This document shows positions 35,829 through 44,105 of a stretch of DNA of 64,000 nucleotides, one piece after another. This DNA comes from Rhizobium leguminosarum (lineage in GTDB: Bacteria > Pseudomonadota > Alphaproteobacteria > Rhizobiales > Rhizobiaceae), in the NCBI RefSeq assembly GCF_001652265.1, contig NZ_LWBS01000109.1, forward strand, positions 62,001-126,000, in the 5' to 3' direction. Position numbers and translations under genes: made by a program. Position 1 is the stretch's first letter, and every line of letters begins with the position of its first letter. The notes beneath the pieces were generated by a model. That model had not been told where the DNA came from, did not search any database, and saw nothing but the letters and a program-made list of their open reading frames with translations.

Positions 35829-36482
35829 ATGTCGCAGGCTGCACTGACGATTTCCTCGAAGAACTACTCCTCTTGGTCTCTGCGCGGCTGGCTGCTGTGC
35901 CGGATGGCGGGACTGGACTTCGCCGAAGTCCTTGTGGAGATGGATGACGAGGCGCGTCAGGAGCTGCTTCTGCTTTCACCCTCGGTCCTGGTACCGAGAC
36001 TGACCCATGACGAGGTGACGGTCTGGGACACGCTGGCGATCGCCGAATATCTCCACGAAGTGACGCCCACTGCCGGGCTCTGGCCCACTGAGCGGGCGGC
36101 GCGCGCCCGCTGCCGGTCGGTCTCGGGCGAGATGCATTCGGGTTTCCATAACCTGCGTTCGGCATTGCCGATGAACCTCAAGGCGCGGCATGCGAGCTTC
36201 AAGATATTCTCGGGCGCGCGGCCCGATGTCGAGCGCGTCAAGGCGATCTGGACCGAATGCCTCGAGGCAAGCGGCGGGCCGTGGCTGTTCGGAACCGCGC
36301 CGACCGTGGCCGATGCGATGTATGCGCCGGTCTGCGCCCGCTTCCGCACCTATGCGGTGGAGCTCGAACCGCAGCTCGAAGCCTATGTCGAAACGGTGCT
36401 GTCCTGGCCGCTGATGGGCGAGTGGACCGAAGGCGCGATGGTCGAGCCGGACGAGATCGTCGAACTGGAAGTCGAGTTCTGA
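35829..36482 (+). CDS. Glutathione S-transferase family protein
   Basis: A 217-residue GST: thioredoxin-like N-terminal half (SSKNYSSWSLRGWLLCRMAG, then VPRLTHDEVTVWDTLAIAEY) and an alpha-helical C-terminal half (FGTAPTVADAMYAPVCARFR). ATG 35829 has AAGGA ten bases upstream; TTG 35802 is an alternative. The active residue is probably the serine or tyrosine of NYSSWS. Substrate unknown. Confidence 0.85.
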   Translation: MSQAALTISSKNYSSWSLRGWLLCRMAGLDFAEVLVEMDDEARQELLLLSPSVLVPRLTHDEVTVWDTLAIAEYLHEVTPTAGLWPTERAARARCRSVSGEMHSGFHNLRSALPMNLKARHASFKIFSGARPDVERVKAIWTECLEASGGPWLFGTAPTVADAMYAPVCARFRTYAVELEPQLEAYVETVLSWPLMGEWTEGAMVEPDEIVELEVEF

Positions 36483-36597
36483 CGGAAACCCGGCCGGGCG
36501 GCTCCCCATCGATTTCAACGGACCGAATTAAGAGTTGCCTGGAAGGTGAGCGGCGCATAAAGCAGATGCAGTGCCACATGCCGCGAAGCCTGGACCG

Positions 36598-37416
36598 ATG
36601 AACAGAGATTATTATTCCAAACTCGGCGGATTGCCGCCGCAAACCGAGCTGCTTTCCAGCAAGGCCGTCTTCACCACAGCCTATGCGGTCATCCCGCGCA
36701 GCGTCATGACCGACATCGTCACCAGCGTCCTTCCGCATTGGACGGGAACGCGGGCTTGGGTTCTCTCCCGGCCGCTTTCCGGTTTCTCCGAAACCTTCTC
36801 GCAATATGTAATGGAAGTTCAGCCTGGTGGCGGAAGCGACCGGCCGGAGCCCGACAAGCGGGCCGAAGCGGTCCTGTTCGCCGTCGAAGGCGAGATGACA
36901 GTGGAACTCGATGGCGTCAGCCACGCGTTGCGCGCCGGTTCGTTCGCCTATCTTCCGGCGGGCTCGGCCTGGCGCCTGAAAAACGGCAGTTCGACCGCGG
37001 CAAAATTCCACTGGATTCGAAAGGCCTTTCAGGAGGTCGAGGGGCTGGAGCCGCCGCCGGCGATCTTCACGCATGAGGACGAACATGCCATCTCGGCAAT
37101 GCCCGATACCGATGGACGCTGGGGGACGACCCGGTTCATCGATCCGGCCGATGTCCGCTACGACATGCACGTGAATATCGTGACTTTGGAGCCGGGTGCC
37201 GTGATTCCCTTCATGGAGACCCATGTCATGGAGCATGGTCTCTACGTGCTGGAGGGCAAGGCCGTCTATCGGCTGAACCAGGATTGGGTCGAGGTCGAGG
37301 CCGGCGACTTCATGTGGCTGCGCTCCTTCTGCCCGCAGGCATGCTACGCCGGCGGCCCCGGCCGTTTCCGCTACCTGCTCTACAAGGACGTCAACCGTCA
37401 TATGACGCTCTGGTAG
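36598..37416 (+). CDS. (S)-ureidoglycine aminohydrolase-like double-cupin protein
   Basis: A 272-residue bicupin. First cupin: YVMEVQPGGGSDRPEPDKRA and GEMTVELDGVSHALRAGSFA. Second cupin: VNIVTLEPGAVIPFMETHVM, EHGLYVLEGKAVYRL with metal-binding Glu/His positions, and FMWLRSFCPQACYAGG. This matches UGHY, which in purine breakdown converts ureidoglycine to ureidoglycolate and ammonia. ATG 36598 gives family N-terminus MNRDYYSKLGG; GTG 36571 is in frame. Other ureide genes are not in the window. Confidence 0.85.
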   Translation: MNRDYYSKLGGLPPQTELLSSKAVFTTAYAVIPRSVMTDIVTSVLPHWTGTRAWVLSRPLSGFSETFSQYVMEVQPGGGSDRPEPDKRAEAVLFAVEGEMTVELDGVSHALRAGSFAYLPAGSAWRLKNGSSTAAKFHWIRKAFQEVEGLEPPPAIFTHEDEHAISAMPDTDGRWGTTRFIDPADVRYDMHVNIVTLEPGAVIPFMETHVMEHGLYVLEGKAVYRLNQDWVEVEAGDFMWLRSFCPQACYAGGPGRFRYLLYKDVNRHMTLW

Positions 37417-37436
37417 GAGAGCGATGGTGAGGGACG

Positions 37437-37970
37437 ATGCAACTCGAAACTGAACGCCTGATTTTGAGGCCCTGGCAGCAGCAGGATCGCAAGCCCTTCG
37501 CTGCGATCAATGCCGAACCCGACGTCGTCAGATATCTCAATCCTCTGACCGCCGAACAGTCGGATGCGATGCTCGGCCGTATCGACCGACACTTCGAGGA
37601 TCATGGCTGGGGGTTTTGGGCGCTGGAGGAGAAGGCAAGCCGCCAGTTGATCGGCATGTGCGGCCTCGCCAAGGTTTCACCTGCTTTGCCATTTGCCCCG
37701 GCAGTCGAAATCGGTTGGCGGCTTTCAGCCTCTCGGCACGGCGCCGGATATGCACGCGAGGCCGCGGAACGGTCTCTCGACTTTGCGTTCAACGAGCTGA
37801 AGCTTGACCGCATCGTCAGCTTCACGGTGCCGGCAAACAGCAATTCCTGGCGTTTGATGAGACGACTGGGGATGAACCGGATCGGTGAGTTCGATCATCC
37901 CAATTAGGCCGAAGGGCATCCGTTGCGCCATCACGTTCTCTACGAACTGCGATCATCAAACGGCATTTGA
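37437..37970 (+). pseudogene. GNAT (RimJ/RimL-type) acetyltransferase, shortened by in-frame TAG
   Basis: The frame reads METERLILRPW-like start (MQLETERLILRPWQQQDRKP), GWRLSASRHGAGYAREAAER (acetyl-CoA loop) and NSWRLMRRLGMNRIGEFDHP. TAG at 37905-37907 ends it at 156 residues. The same frame continues with AEGHPLRHHVLYELRSSNGI to a TGA at 37968. That tail is the usual C-terminus of this family. So a single nonsense change removed about 20 residues. The short product may still fold, since the catalytic core is complete. Confidence 0.7.
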
Positions 37971-38353
37971 ACCCAGCTACACATCGGCACCAACCGTGAA
38001 TTCGCGCGCTTACCGTTGAACAACTTATAATTGTAAAAGTGGCGTAATCTATCTTATGGAACAGATGGAACTATAGGCGTGTACGTGGTTATGGGTTGTC
38101 CGCAATCCTGTGACATTTGCCTGCTCCGCTGCGGCCGGAATCGAATGATCGGGGATCTGGTTTAATGTAGGTCGAGGGACGTTTGCCGGGCGCGACCGCG
38201 ATGATCCAATGCGCCGGCGCTCAACATCGAAGCTTATCTTCCATCCGTGACCAATGATCCTTTTGGTTGGTCCGGAGTGCAAGGCCGGATCCCAGGTAAG
38301 AAGGAGCACAGCAGGACAAATCGACATTGAATTTCCAAAATGGCCTATGGCGA
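37971..38353. other. Gene-free stretch after GNAT gene
   Basis: About 380 bases with a moderately AT-rich start. Open frames are short and resemble nothing known. No hairpin with T-run, repeat or RNA was recognised. Confidence 0.4.
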
Positions 38354-38758
38354 TCAAACCAACCAGTTTTCGACCCGCAAGGCGCGAATACGCATGAACT
38401 CGCCAACGTTCGCCGTCACTAGAACCGCTCCGAGGGCAGATGCGTGGGCGGCGATGAATAGGTCATTCGGACCGATAGGCTTGCCAGCGGCCTCCAGTTC
38501 AACCCGGATGCCGCCGTATGCAGCATCGGCGGGCACATCCAGCGCAAGCACCGGTAGGCTGCCAAGGATGGCTTCGATCTGGGCTAGCAGTTTCGGTGAT
38601 CCCTTCTTGGCGCACCCGTAGCGCAACTCCGACGCCGTGATAATGCTGACGCAGATTGCATCGGGCCCAACTTCGGCGATGCGTTGGGCGACTACGCCCC
38701 TGGGGTTTCGAGCAAGCTCCGACACGATATTGGTGTCCAGCATATAAAGCCTGCTCAA
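38354..38758 (-). CDS. vapC: VapC-family PIN toxin
   Basis: A 134-residue PIN ribonuclease: YMLDTNIVSELAR, SIITASELRYGCAKKGSP, DVPADAAYGGIR, GPNDLFIAAHASALGAVLVT and terminal RIRALRVENWLV, all as in VapC. Acidic residues D8, E (in SELRYG), D (in PNDLFIAAH) form the metal site. Overlaps the vapB stop by four bases. VapC toxins typically cut initiator tRNA or other tRNAs. Confidence 0.9.
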   Translation of the reverse strand: MSRLYMLDTNIVSELARNPRGVVAQRIAEVGPDAICVSIITASELRYGCAKKGSPKLLAQIEAILGSLPVLALDVPADAAYGGIRVELEAAGKPIGPNDLFIAAHASALGAVLVTANVGEFMRIRALRVENWLV

Positions 38759-39024
38759 AGGTCAATTTCTTTCACAGGAAGCAGGGTATCGTCTACCTCA
38801 GGAAACTGATCGTCAGGACCAAGCGGCTCCAAACCGGCGAGAACCTCCAGGAGGTTTTTGCGGTGCACAGGCTCAATAATGAGCCGATCGCCGTCGCGGT
38901 GGATCATCACCCGGTCACCGGGTAGCTCAAAGTCAGCCGGGATTCGCACAGCCTGACTCTTGTTGTTTCTGAAAAGCTTCGCCTCCCGCGGGGGAATGGG
39001 CTCTTGATGTCGGGAATAGGCCAC
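38755..39024 (-). CDS. vapB: VapB-family (AbrB-fold) antitoxin
   Basis: An 89-residue antitoxin. REAKLFRNNKSQAVRIPADF and ELPGDRVMIHRDGDRLIIEP form the swapped-hairpin AbrB DNA-binding domain; the acidic C-terminus should inhibit VapC. Unlike the first pair in the window (Phd-type), this is the VagC/VapB type. The promoter probably lies in 39025-39060, which contains the AT-rich ATATACATATGCATATAC. Confidence 0.85.
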   Translation of the reverse strand: MAYSRHQEPIPPREAKLFRNNKSQAVRIPADFELPGDRVMIHRDGDRLIIEPVHRKNLLEVLAGLEPLGPDDQFPEVDDTLLPVKEIDL

Positions 39025-39167
39025 GTCAGACTCCAGAGTATATACATATGCATATACACTGCGTCGGCGGAGATTTCAACCAAGGTCGAGCCTTGTTGAT
39101 CTCCTATCTCATAGTACCGGAAGGTCCTTTGCCAACCTCGCAGCCGATCTTGTCGGAGTTTTCTCGG

Positions 39168-39386
39168 TCAGGCCGTTCGTCCAAGGGTGGAAAGTGCATC
39201 CTGCAGTCTAAGCGCTGCCAGTGCCTCGGTTGCCTCATCCGAAGACCATCCCGCTTCCAACGCCGCAGACAGGACCAGCGATTCCGTTTGAAGCTCGAGC
39301 TTCTCATAAAGCGGCTCGATGGCTTCGCGGGCTGTTACAACGTGCTGGTCTGGTGGGGTGATGGGTGTGGCGGCAACCGTAGGCAT
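39168..39386 (-). CDS. Small hypothetical protein
   Basis: A 72-residue acidic, helical protein (MPTVAATPITPPDQHVVTAR start; AIEPLYEKLELQTESLVLSA middle). GGAGGAGC stands six bases before the ATG, a very strong ribosome binding site, which is the chief reason to call it. No family recognised; it lies just downstream of the pirin gene on the same strand. Confidence 0.55.
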   Translation of the reverse strand: MPTVAATPITPPDQHVVTAREAIEPLYEKLELQTESLVLSAALEAGWSSDEATEALAALRLQDALSTLGRTA

Positions 39387-39446
39387 GAAATGCTCCTCCT
39401 ATTGAACGCTAAGGTTCGAAACCCATTCAGGGCATCCTTGTTCCAT

Positions 39447-40292
39447 TCATATCGCCTTTTCGGTCTTCGAGCGGCGATGCGAAAGATGACGACGCCACAT
39501 ATGGCGAAATTTCCTCCATCGCAGGAACGCGCGAATGATGATTGCCGGCGGGATCTTCTTGTGGTCGCCGACAGTCCCCTGCCTGGTGATAGATGCGTTC
39601 GGGTCGAGCAGAAACGCGACCAACGTGCTTGCACTCTGCGCCTCTACTTCGAGCTTGTCATCCGATAAATGCAGCCCCTGCTCGCCTTCGGCGAACGTCT
39701 GCCTATTGACGACAACGGAACCGCTAAAGACATAGAAATAGAGATCTCGGCCTTGTTTCTGCGGGAATTCCACCCGTACGCCCGCGTCCAGCCGCATGTC
39801 GAAGACGTCGATTGCGCTGCGGACATAGAAGGGCGCGCCCTCCCCTTCCGGCCCGACCAGGTGTCGCCAGACGTTTGCCGCAGCAGCTGGCATCGGCCCG
39901 TGTTGGATCTTGGGCTTGAGATCAACCGCATAAGGGCGAACTAGGATCTGCAGCATTCGCAGAGGCGGATCGGATGCCAGCGTCTCTTCGGAATGCCAAA
40001 AGCTTACCCCGGCATTCATCACCATCAGATGATCGCGGTCGATCACCAGTCGGCCAGCGGCCTTGTCGTCGTGACGCATGACACCTTCAGGCACCCAGGA
40101 AATAATCTCGTCGTTCCTGTGCTCGTGCATGGCGATCAGGCGGCCAGGATCGAGAATGGATTCAACGACCATGGCGAGAGGGCCTTGGCCGTGATCGGTC
40201 GGCTTCGGCTTCAACCAGCCCGGCATGTTGAGGTGCGCGACGAAGCCTCCCATATCCCGCGCCACGAATGTTCGTTCGCCCTTGAGCAGCAT
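39447..40292 (-). CDS. Pirin-family bicupin protein
   Basis: A 281-residue bicupin. Blocks: PLAMVVESILDPGRLIAMHE, HRNDEIISWVPEGVMRHDD, MNAGVSFWHSEETLASDPPL and LQILVRPYAVDLKPKIQHG; the HxH and later H/E ligands for iron are present in the first cupin. ATG 40292 follows GGAGG by six bases; longer starts are in frame but lack this. The unusually basic C-terminus is outside the core. Function uncertain; some pirins are quercetinases. Confidence 0.85.
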   Translation of the reverse strand: MLLKGERTFVARDMGGFVAHLNMPGWLKPKPTDHGQGPLAMVVESILDPGRLIAMHEHRNDEIISWVPEGVMRHDDKAAGRLVIDRDHLMVMNAGVSFWHSEETLASDPPLRMLQILVRPYAVDLKPKIQHGPMPAAAANVWRHLVGPEGEGAPFYVRSAIDVFDMRLDAGVRVEFPQKQGRDLYFYVFSGSVVVNRQTFAEGEQGLHLSDDKLEVEAQSASTLVAFLLDPNASITRQGTVGDHKKIPPAIIIRAFLRWRKFRHMWRRHLSHRRSKTEKAI

Positions 40293-40387
40293 CGCATCCT
40301 CCATGCTTGCAAGGCAGTGACGACACCGGGCCATTACCGCGCCGCGCGTCGTGAGCAAGAATCACGGTCGGCGCGTTCGTCCAGGCA

Positions 40388-42148
40388 TTACAAATCAATC
40401 ACGATATCGCCCTCAGGTTTTGAGCAGCAGATCAGCACATTGCCATCCGCCGGCGCATCGACAGGGTCCGGCCGGTAGCCGACGCTTCCCTCCACAAGTC
40501 CGGTCTCGCAAGTGTGACAGACGCCGGTTCGGCACGACCATCGCACGGGCACGTCGCAGGCCTCTGCCAGTTCGAGCAAGCTCTGGAATGTCGGCTCCCA
40601 GCGCACATTGAGACCGGTGCGGGCAAACGACACCAGCGGTCCCGAGCCTGGAAGCCCTGCCGGCAAATGTGGTGGCCGGCGGGCCGAAGCGGCTATGCCG
40701 GGGGTCATCGCAGGACCGGCGCCGAACATCTCGGTGTGGATGCGATCAGGCGCGATACCCAAGGCAGCAAGGCCGACAGTGAGATCGCTCATGAAGGTCG
40801 ACGGTCCGCAGACATAGACGTCACAATCGCTCGGCAGGTTAAGCGACTTGAGCGCCTGCGCATCCAGATGGCCGCGAGCGTCAAAATCGATATCAGGCCG
40901 ATCCTTGGGGTCGGGAGAGCTGTAGCAAATGTGGCTGTGATGGTGAGTGAGCGCCTTAAGCAGCCCGCGCGCCTCCTCGGCAAACGGATGTTCGCGGCCA
41001 TTGCGGGTTCCATATAACCACCAGACTTCCCGGGGCGATGCTTCGGCCGCCAGAACATGAAGCATCGCCAGCACCGGCGTCACTCCAATCCCGGCACTTA
41101 TCAGAACAACCGGCCTATCGCCCGGCTGCAATGTGAAACTGCCGCGTGCGGCACTTGCCTGCACGATGTCGCCAACCCGCAGCTCGTCGTCGATGTAGCC
41201 GCTGGCTGCGCCATGGACCTCCCGCTTGACGCTGACGCGATAATGCGTGGCGCTGGGCTCGCCCGACAGCGAATAGCTGCGCATCAGCGCAGGCGCCGAA
41301 TCCCGTCCGAGCCGCAGCACCACGAACTGCCCGGGGAGTGCGGCGGCAACAGGCTGGCCATCCGCCGGTTCGAGCATGAGGGAAACCACGCTGCCGCTTT
41401 CGCGCACCTTGCGCGATACACGCAGCGGGCGGAACCCGCGCCATGCCGGAGGCAGGCCGGGAGCAGCTGTCAGCCCGGCATTTCCTGTCGTCGCGCCCTC
41501 CTTCCGCTCCTGCTTGAGCAGGGCCTCGAAAGAATGACGCCAGCCTGCGCTCAGCGCCGGGATGCGCAGCGCGCACTCCAACTGATCGCGCGGGTGACCC
41601 GGCATATAAAGCAGCGCGTTGATCTCGAAAACGCTCATACCCTCAGGCCCGGACGCCACCTTCGTGATCTCGTCGCCGGACTGCACTTCCCCTTCCTCCA
41701 GCACACGGAAATAGAAACCAGGTCGACCATGTTTGACCACCAGCGCGGCCATCTCCGGCTCGTCCATGCGTATGCCGAGCCGGTAGCAGGTGACGCGCGG
41801 TTGCGTCACCTCGAACAAAGCGCCGCCGATCCGGTAACGGTCTCCAATGCAGACCTCTGCATCCGACAACCCATCGACGGTGAAATTCTCGCCGAACTGA
41901 CCGTAAACGAAGTCGTCCCGGCGCAACTGCTCCTGCCAATACCGATAGGAATCGATCTGATAGACAAAGACTGCTCGGCGTTCGCCGCCGTGGCCAGCCA
42001 AATCGCCTTGTCCATCGCCGTCGACGTTCAGGCGCCGCACCATACGCGGGCCGTCGACCGGCGTCTTCCAAATGGCAGTGTTGACGATCTTGCCTTGCCA
42101 GGTGACGTCGCGCGGCAGGCCCACATTGACCGAAAGCAAGCGTACCAT
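40388..42148 (-). CDS. MOSC domain - flavin reductase - [2Fe-2S] ferredoxin fusion protein
   Basis: A 586-residue three-module protein. Residues 1-200 are a YiiM-like MOSC domain (GQGDLAGHGGERRAVFVYQI, QFGENFTVDGL, TQPRVTCYRLGIRM). About 235-480 is a ferredoxin-NADP-reductase-type domain (MRSYSLSGEP, VVLISAGIGVTPVLAMLH, DVYVCGPSTFMSDL). The C-terminus is a plant-type ferredoxin (WSCRTGVCHTCETGLVEG, then LICCSKPEG, giving four cysteines). It likely passes electrons from NAD(P)H through flavin and Fe-S to a molybdenum-linked or other oxidase reaction. Monocistronic. Confidence 0.9.
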   Translation of the reverse strand: MVRLLSVNVGLPRDVTWQGKIVNTAIWKTPVDGPRMVRRLNVDGDGQGDLAGHGGERRAVFVYQIDSYRYWQEQLRRDDFVYGQFGENFTVDGLSDAEVCIGDRYRIGGALFEVTQPRVTCYRLGIRMDEPEMAALVVKHGRPGFYFRVLEEGEVQSGDEITKVASGPEGMSVFEINALLYMPGHPRDQLECALRIPALSAGWRHSFEALLKQERKEGATTGNAGLTAAPGLPPAWRGFRPLRVSRKVRESGSVVSLMLEPADGQPVAAALPGQFVVLRLGRDSAPALMRSYSLSGEPSATHYRVSVKREVHGAASGYIDDELRVGDIVQASAARGSFTLQPGDRPVVLISAGIGVTPVLAMLHVLAAEASPREVWWLYGTRNGREHPFAEEARGLLKALTHHHSHICYSSPDPKDRPDIDFDARGHLDAQALKSLNLPSDCDVYVCGPSTFMSDLTVGLAALGIAPDRIHTEMFGAGPAMTPGIAASARRPPHLPAGLPGSGPLVSFARTGLNVRWEPTFQSLLELAEACDVPVRWSCRTGVCHTCETGLVEGSVGYRPDPVDAPADGNVLICCSKPEGDIVIDL

Positions 42149-42200
42149 GACATTTCTCCCGAATGACGATCATCGCTATTTCGAGATCGACGGAGGATGG

Positions 42201-42757
42201 CTACAGCGTCAATCTCAGTTCGAGATAGTGTCCGGTCAAAGTCGTCAAGGTGAAGGCTCTGTTGAGGCCGCTCGGATTTGGCAACAGCCAGACACCTGCG
42301 CCGGCAAATTCCTCGGGCTGCCGACCCATTCAACATCGGCTCGACGACTGATGGCCGCGTATGCCGGCTTTCCAAGAAAGGCCAGTTTGGCTGGCGCAAA
42401 CTCTCGTATGTTGTTTTCCAGGATGGGCGCGGCGCTGAGATAATCCTGCCTCTCGAGCTCGCTTGCGCTTTTCGCGGGACGTGAAACCGCCGATGTCAGA
42501 CCACAGCCATATTGCAGCAGCTCGCACTCTTCATCGGCGCGCAGCAGACGCGGTGTAAATCCAGCCAGATGCAAGACGCGCCAAAAACGATTGCTCGGGC
42601 TCGAGAAATTATGCCCGTCGCGAACGGCAGACAGAGCCGGATTCAATCCGCAGAAAACCACGGAAAGGCCAAGAGCGAGGATTTCCGACAATCCGGCTTT
42701 CGGCATCGTGGAGGCGTCTGGATCATCGAGTTCCGCGGACATGGCATCATCTTGCAT
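42201..42757 (-). pseudogene. mug: Mismatch uracil-DNA glycosylase (Mug/TDG), frameshifted
   Basis: The N-terminal 135 or so residues read as Mug: LGLSVVFCGLNPALSAVRDG, GHNFSSPSNRFWRVLHLAGF, YGCGLTSAVSRPAKSASEL, FLGKPAYAAI. In the current frame the end is abnormal. One base missing in the C-run at 42325-42327 (GAATGGGTCGG instead of GAATGGGGTCGG) would restore VEWGRQPEEFAGAGVWLLPN, then PSGLNRAFTLTTLTGHYLEL and a stop at 42201. The restored tail contains the conserved PNPSGLN. Either a real pseudogene or a base-calling error. Confidence 0.8.
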
Positions 42758-42855
42758 TGTAGGACGTCGCTCGAATTTAGCCTGTCAAATACACCAACCA
42801 TGCGTCGATCGGACGGTGCTAATCATCTTGCTGAAAATGCCGATGAATGGCCTTA

Positions 42856-42955
42856 CTGCATAATTCCTGAAATCGGAATCGATTTCAGGAATTCTGCAGC
42901 CATTCAAAGTGCTACAGCGTCCTTTGCGCGTCTGAAAAGACGCGCGGCGCTGTAG
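42856..42955. repeat. Rhizobial-type intergenic mosaic repeat, copy B
   Basis: Closely matches 6371-6475: CTGCATAATTCCTGAAATCG, GAATC, CGATTTCAGGAATTCTGCAG, then CATTCAAAGTG and the hairpin CTACAGCG to CGCTGTAG with GCGCGTCTGAAAAGACGCGC. Here the first dyad is nearly perfect. Confidence 0.8.
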
Positions 42956-43005
42956 TGGCAATTTGAAAAATATCGGGCGCAATCGATTCTTTGACGGGAT
43001 CTACA

Positions 43006-43491
43006 ATGACCACCGAAGCAGCGCGTAATTCGCATCCCATCTATTTCATCGGAGCTTTTGCCACGGGTGGGCTCCTGACGTTCATGGTGCACCTCAATGG
43101 GGAATTGGCCCGTTATGGGAATCCCCTGTTCTCATCTTGGACCGCCCACGGCACAGGCATCGTCGCAGCCGTCATTCTTCTCCTGGTGGTCCACCGCCGC
43201 CCCACGCCGAGGCTAGAAAAAGCCCCTAACGCGCCTTGGTGGGCTTACTTCGGTGGGATATCCGGCGCTGCAACGGTCATTCTGACTTCGACTGCGGTCA
43301 ACTCACCGCTCGGGCTCTCAGGCACCTTGGCTTTGGGTTTGGCAGGCCAGGTCGCTTTCAGCGTCGCGGCCGACAGTTGGGGATTGTTTGGTCTGCCAAA
43401 GCGGCGTCCAGATACACGAGACATCGTAGCACTCGGCTTGGTCGTCATGGGGGCTGCACTCATTATCCTGTTTGGGCGAGGTGCGGCGTGA
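43006..43491 (+). CDS. YdcZ/DUF606-type DMT-family membrane protein, first of a pair
   Basis: A 161-residue protein with five hydrophobic helices, beginning YFIGAFATGGLLTFMVHLNG and containing WWAYFGGISGAATVILTSTA. DUF606 proteins of the drug/metabolite transporter group are half-size and often work as heterodimers. The next gene encodes the partner and overlaps by four bases. ATG 43006; weak Shine-Dalgarno. Substrate unknown. Confidence 0.8.
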   Translation: MTTEAARNSHPIYFIGAFATGGLLTFMVHLNGELARYGNPLFSSWTAHGTGIVAAVILLLVVHRRPTPRLEKAPNAPWWAYFGGISGAATVILTSTAVNSPLGLSGTLALGLAGQVAFSVAADSWGLFGLPKRRPDTRDIVALGLVVMGAALIILFGRGAA

Positions 43492-43925
43492 CGGTGTTCA
43501 TTCTCCTGGCTTGCCTGGGCGGTGTGCTCGTCGGCCTCAGTCGTCAGCTCAATGGGCGGTTGAGCATATCCACCACGCCGCTGATCGCATCCTTCTGGAA
43601 CCATGCCATAGGCTTTGCTGTCCTCACCTGCCTTGGTCTCTTTGTCGGGGGCCTGCTTCCTGCGGGTGCTGCCGAGGCGCCTTGGTATGCCTATCTGGGT
43701 GGTTCCATCGGCGTTATTTTCGTGGCGGCGGGCAGTTGGGTCATTGCTCGAATAGGTGCGGTTAATTCGGCTCTGCTGATCATCGGTGGCCAGATGGTAA
43801 CAGGGGTAGCGTTTGATTATATCAGCGCCGTTCCAGCGTCATTTTGGGCGAACGCGGCCGGAATTGTTCTCATCGTCGGCGGAATGATGATCAGCCGCCG
43901 ACGCAAAGCCGGCGGCTCGCAATAG
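43488..43925 (+). CDS. YdcZ/DUF606-type membrane protein, second of a pair
   Basis: A 145-residue five-helix protein: ILLACLGGVLVGLSRQLNGR, APWYAYLGGSIGVIFVAAGS and ANAAGIVLIVGGMMISRRRK. Starts at GTG 43488 inside the end of the previous gene (GTGA overlap), so the two halves are coupled. The same WYAYLGG/GG motifs recur in both, consistent with an antiparallel dimer. Confidence 0.8.
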   Translation: MTVFILLACLGGVLVGLSRQLNGRLSISTTPLIASFWNHAIGFAVLTCLGLFVGGLLPAGAAEAPWYAYLGGSIGVIFVAAGSWVIARIGAVNSALLIIGGQMVTGVAFDYISAVPASFWANAAGIVLIVGGMMISRRRKAGGSQ

Positions 43926-43998
43926 CCAAGCGCCGTGCTGCGATTACGTGCCACTGCGACCGGGTAATTTCATCGGCCGGTCGCAAGGGGACGGATGG

Positions 43999-44023
43999 AC
44001 GGCGGGGAATGGCTCCCCGCCGT
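43999..44023. terminator. GC-rich hairpin between convergent genes
   Basis: ACGGCGGGG-AATGGCT-CCCCGCCGT, a perfect 9-bp stem. No T-run. A near copy (GCGGGG-GGATGGCT-CCCCGC) with the same flank ATGGACG is at 55032-55058, also between convergent genes. Confidence 0.5.
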
Positions 44024-44105
44024 ATTTGCTATTGCAAGAGCGGCTAAGACGAGCAGGCACGCGCCCGACAAGCGGAAATAGCCGGGAAGCCCGTGCGGCC
44101 GAGAA

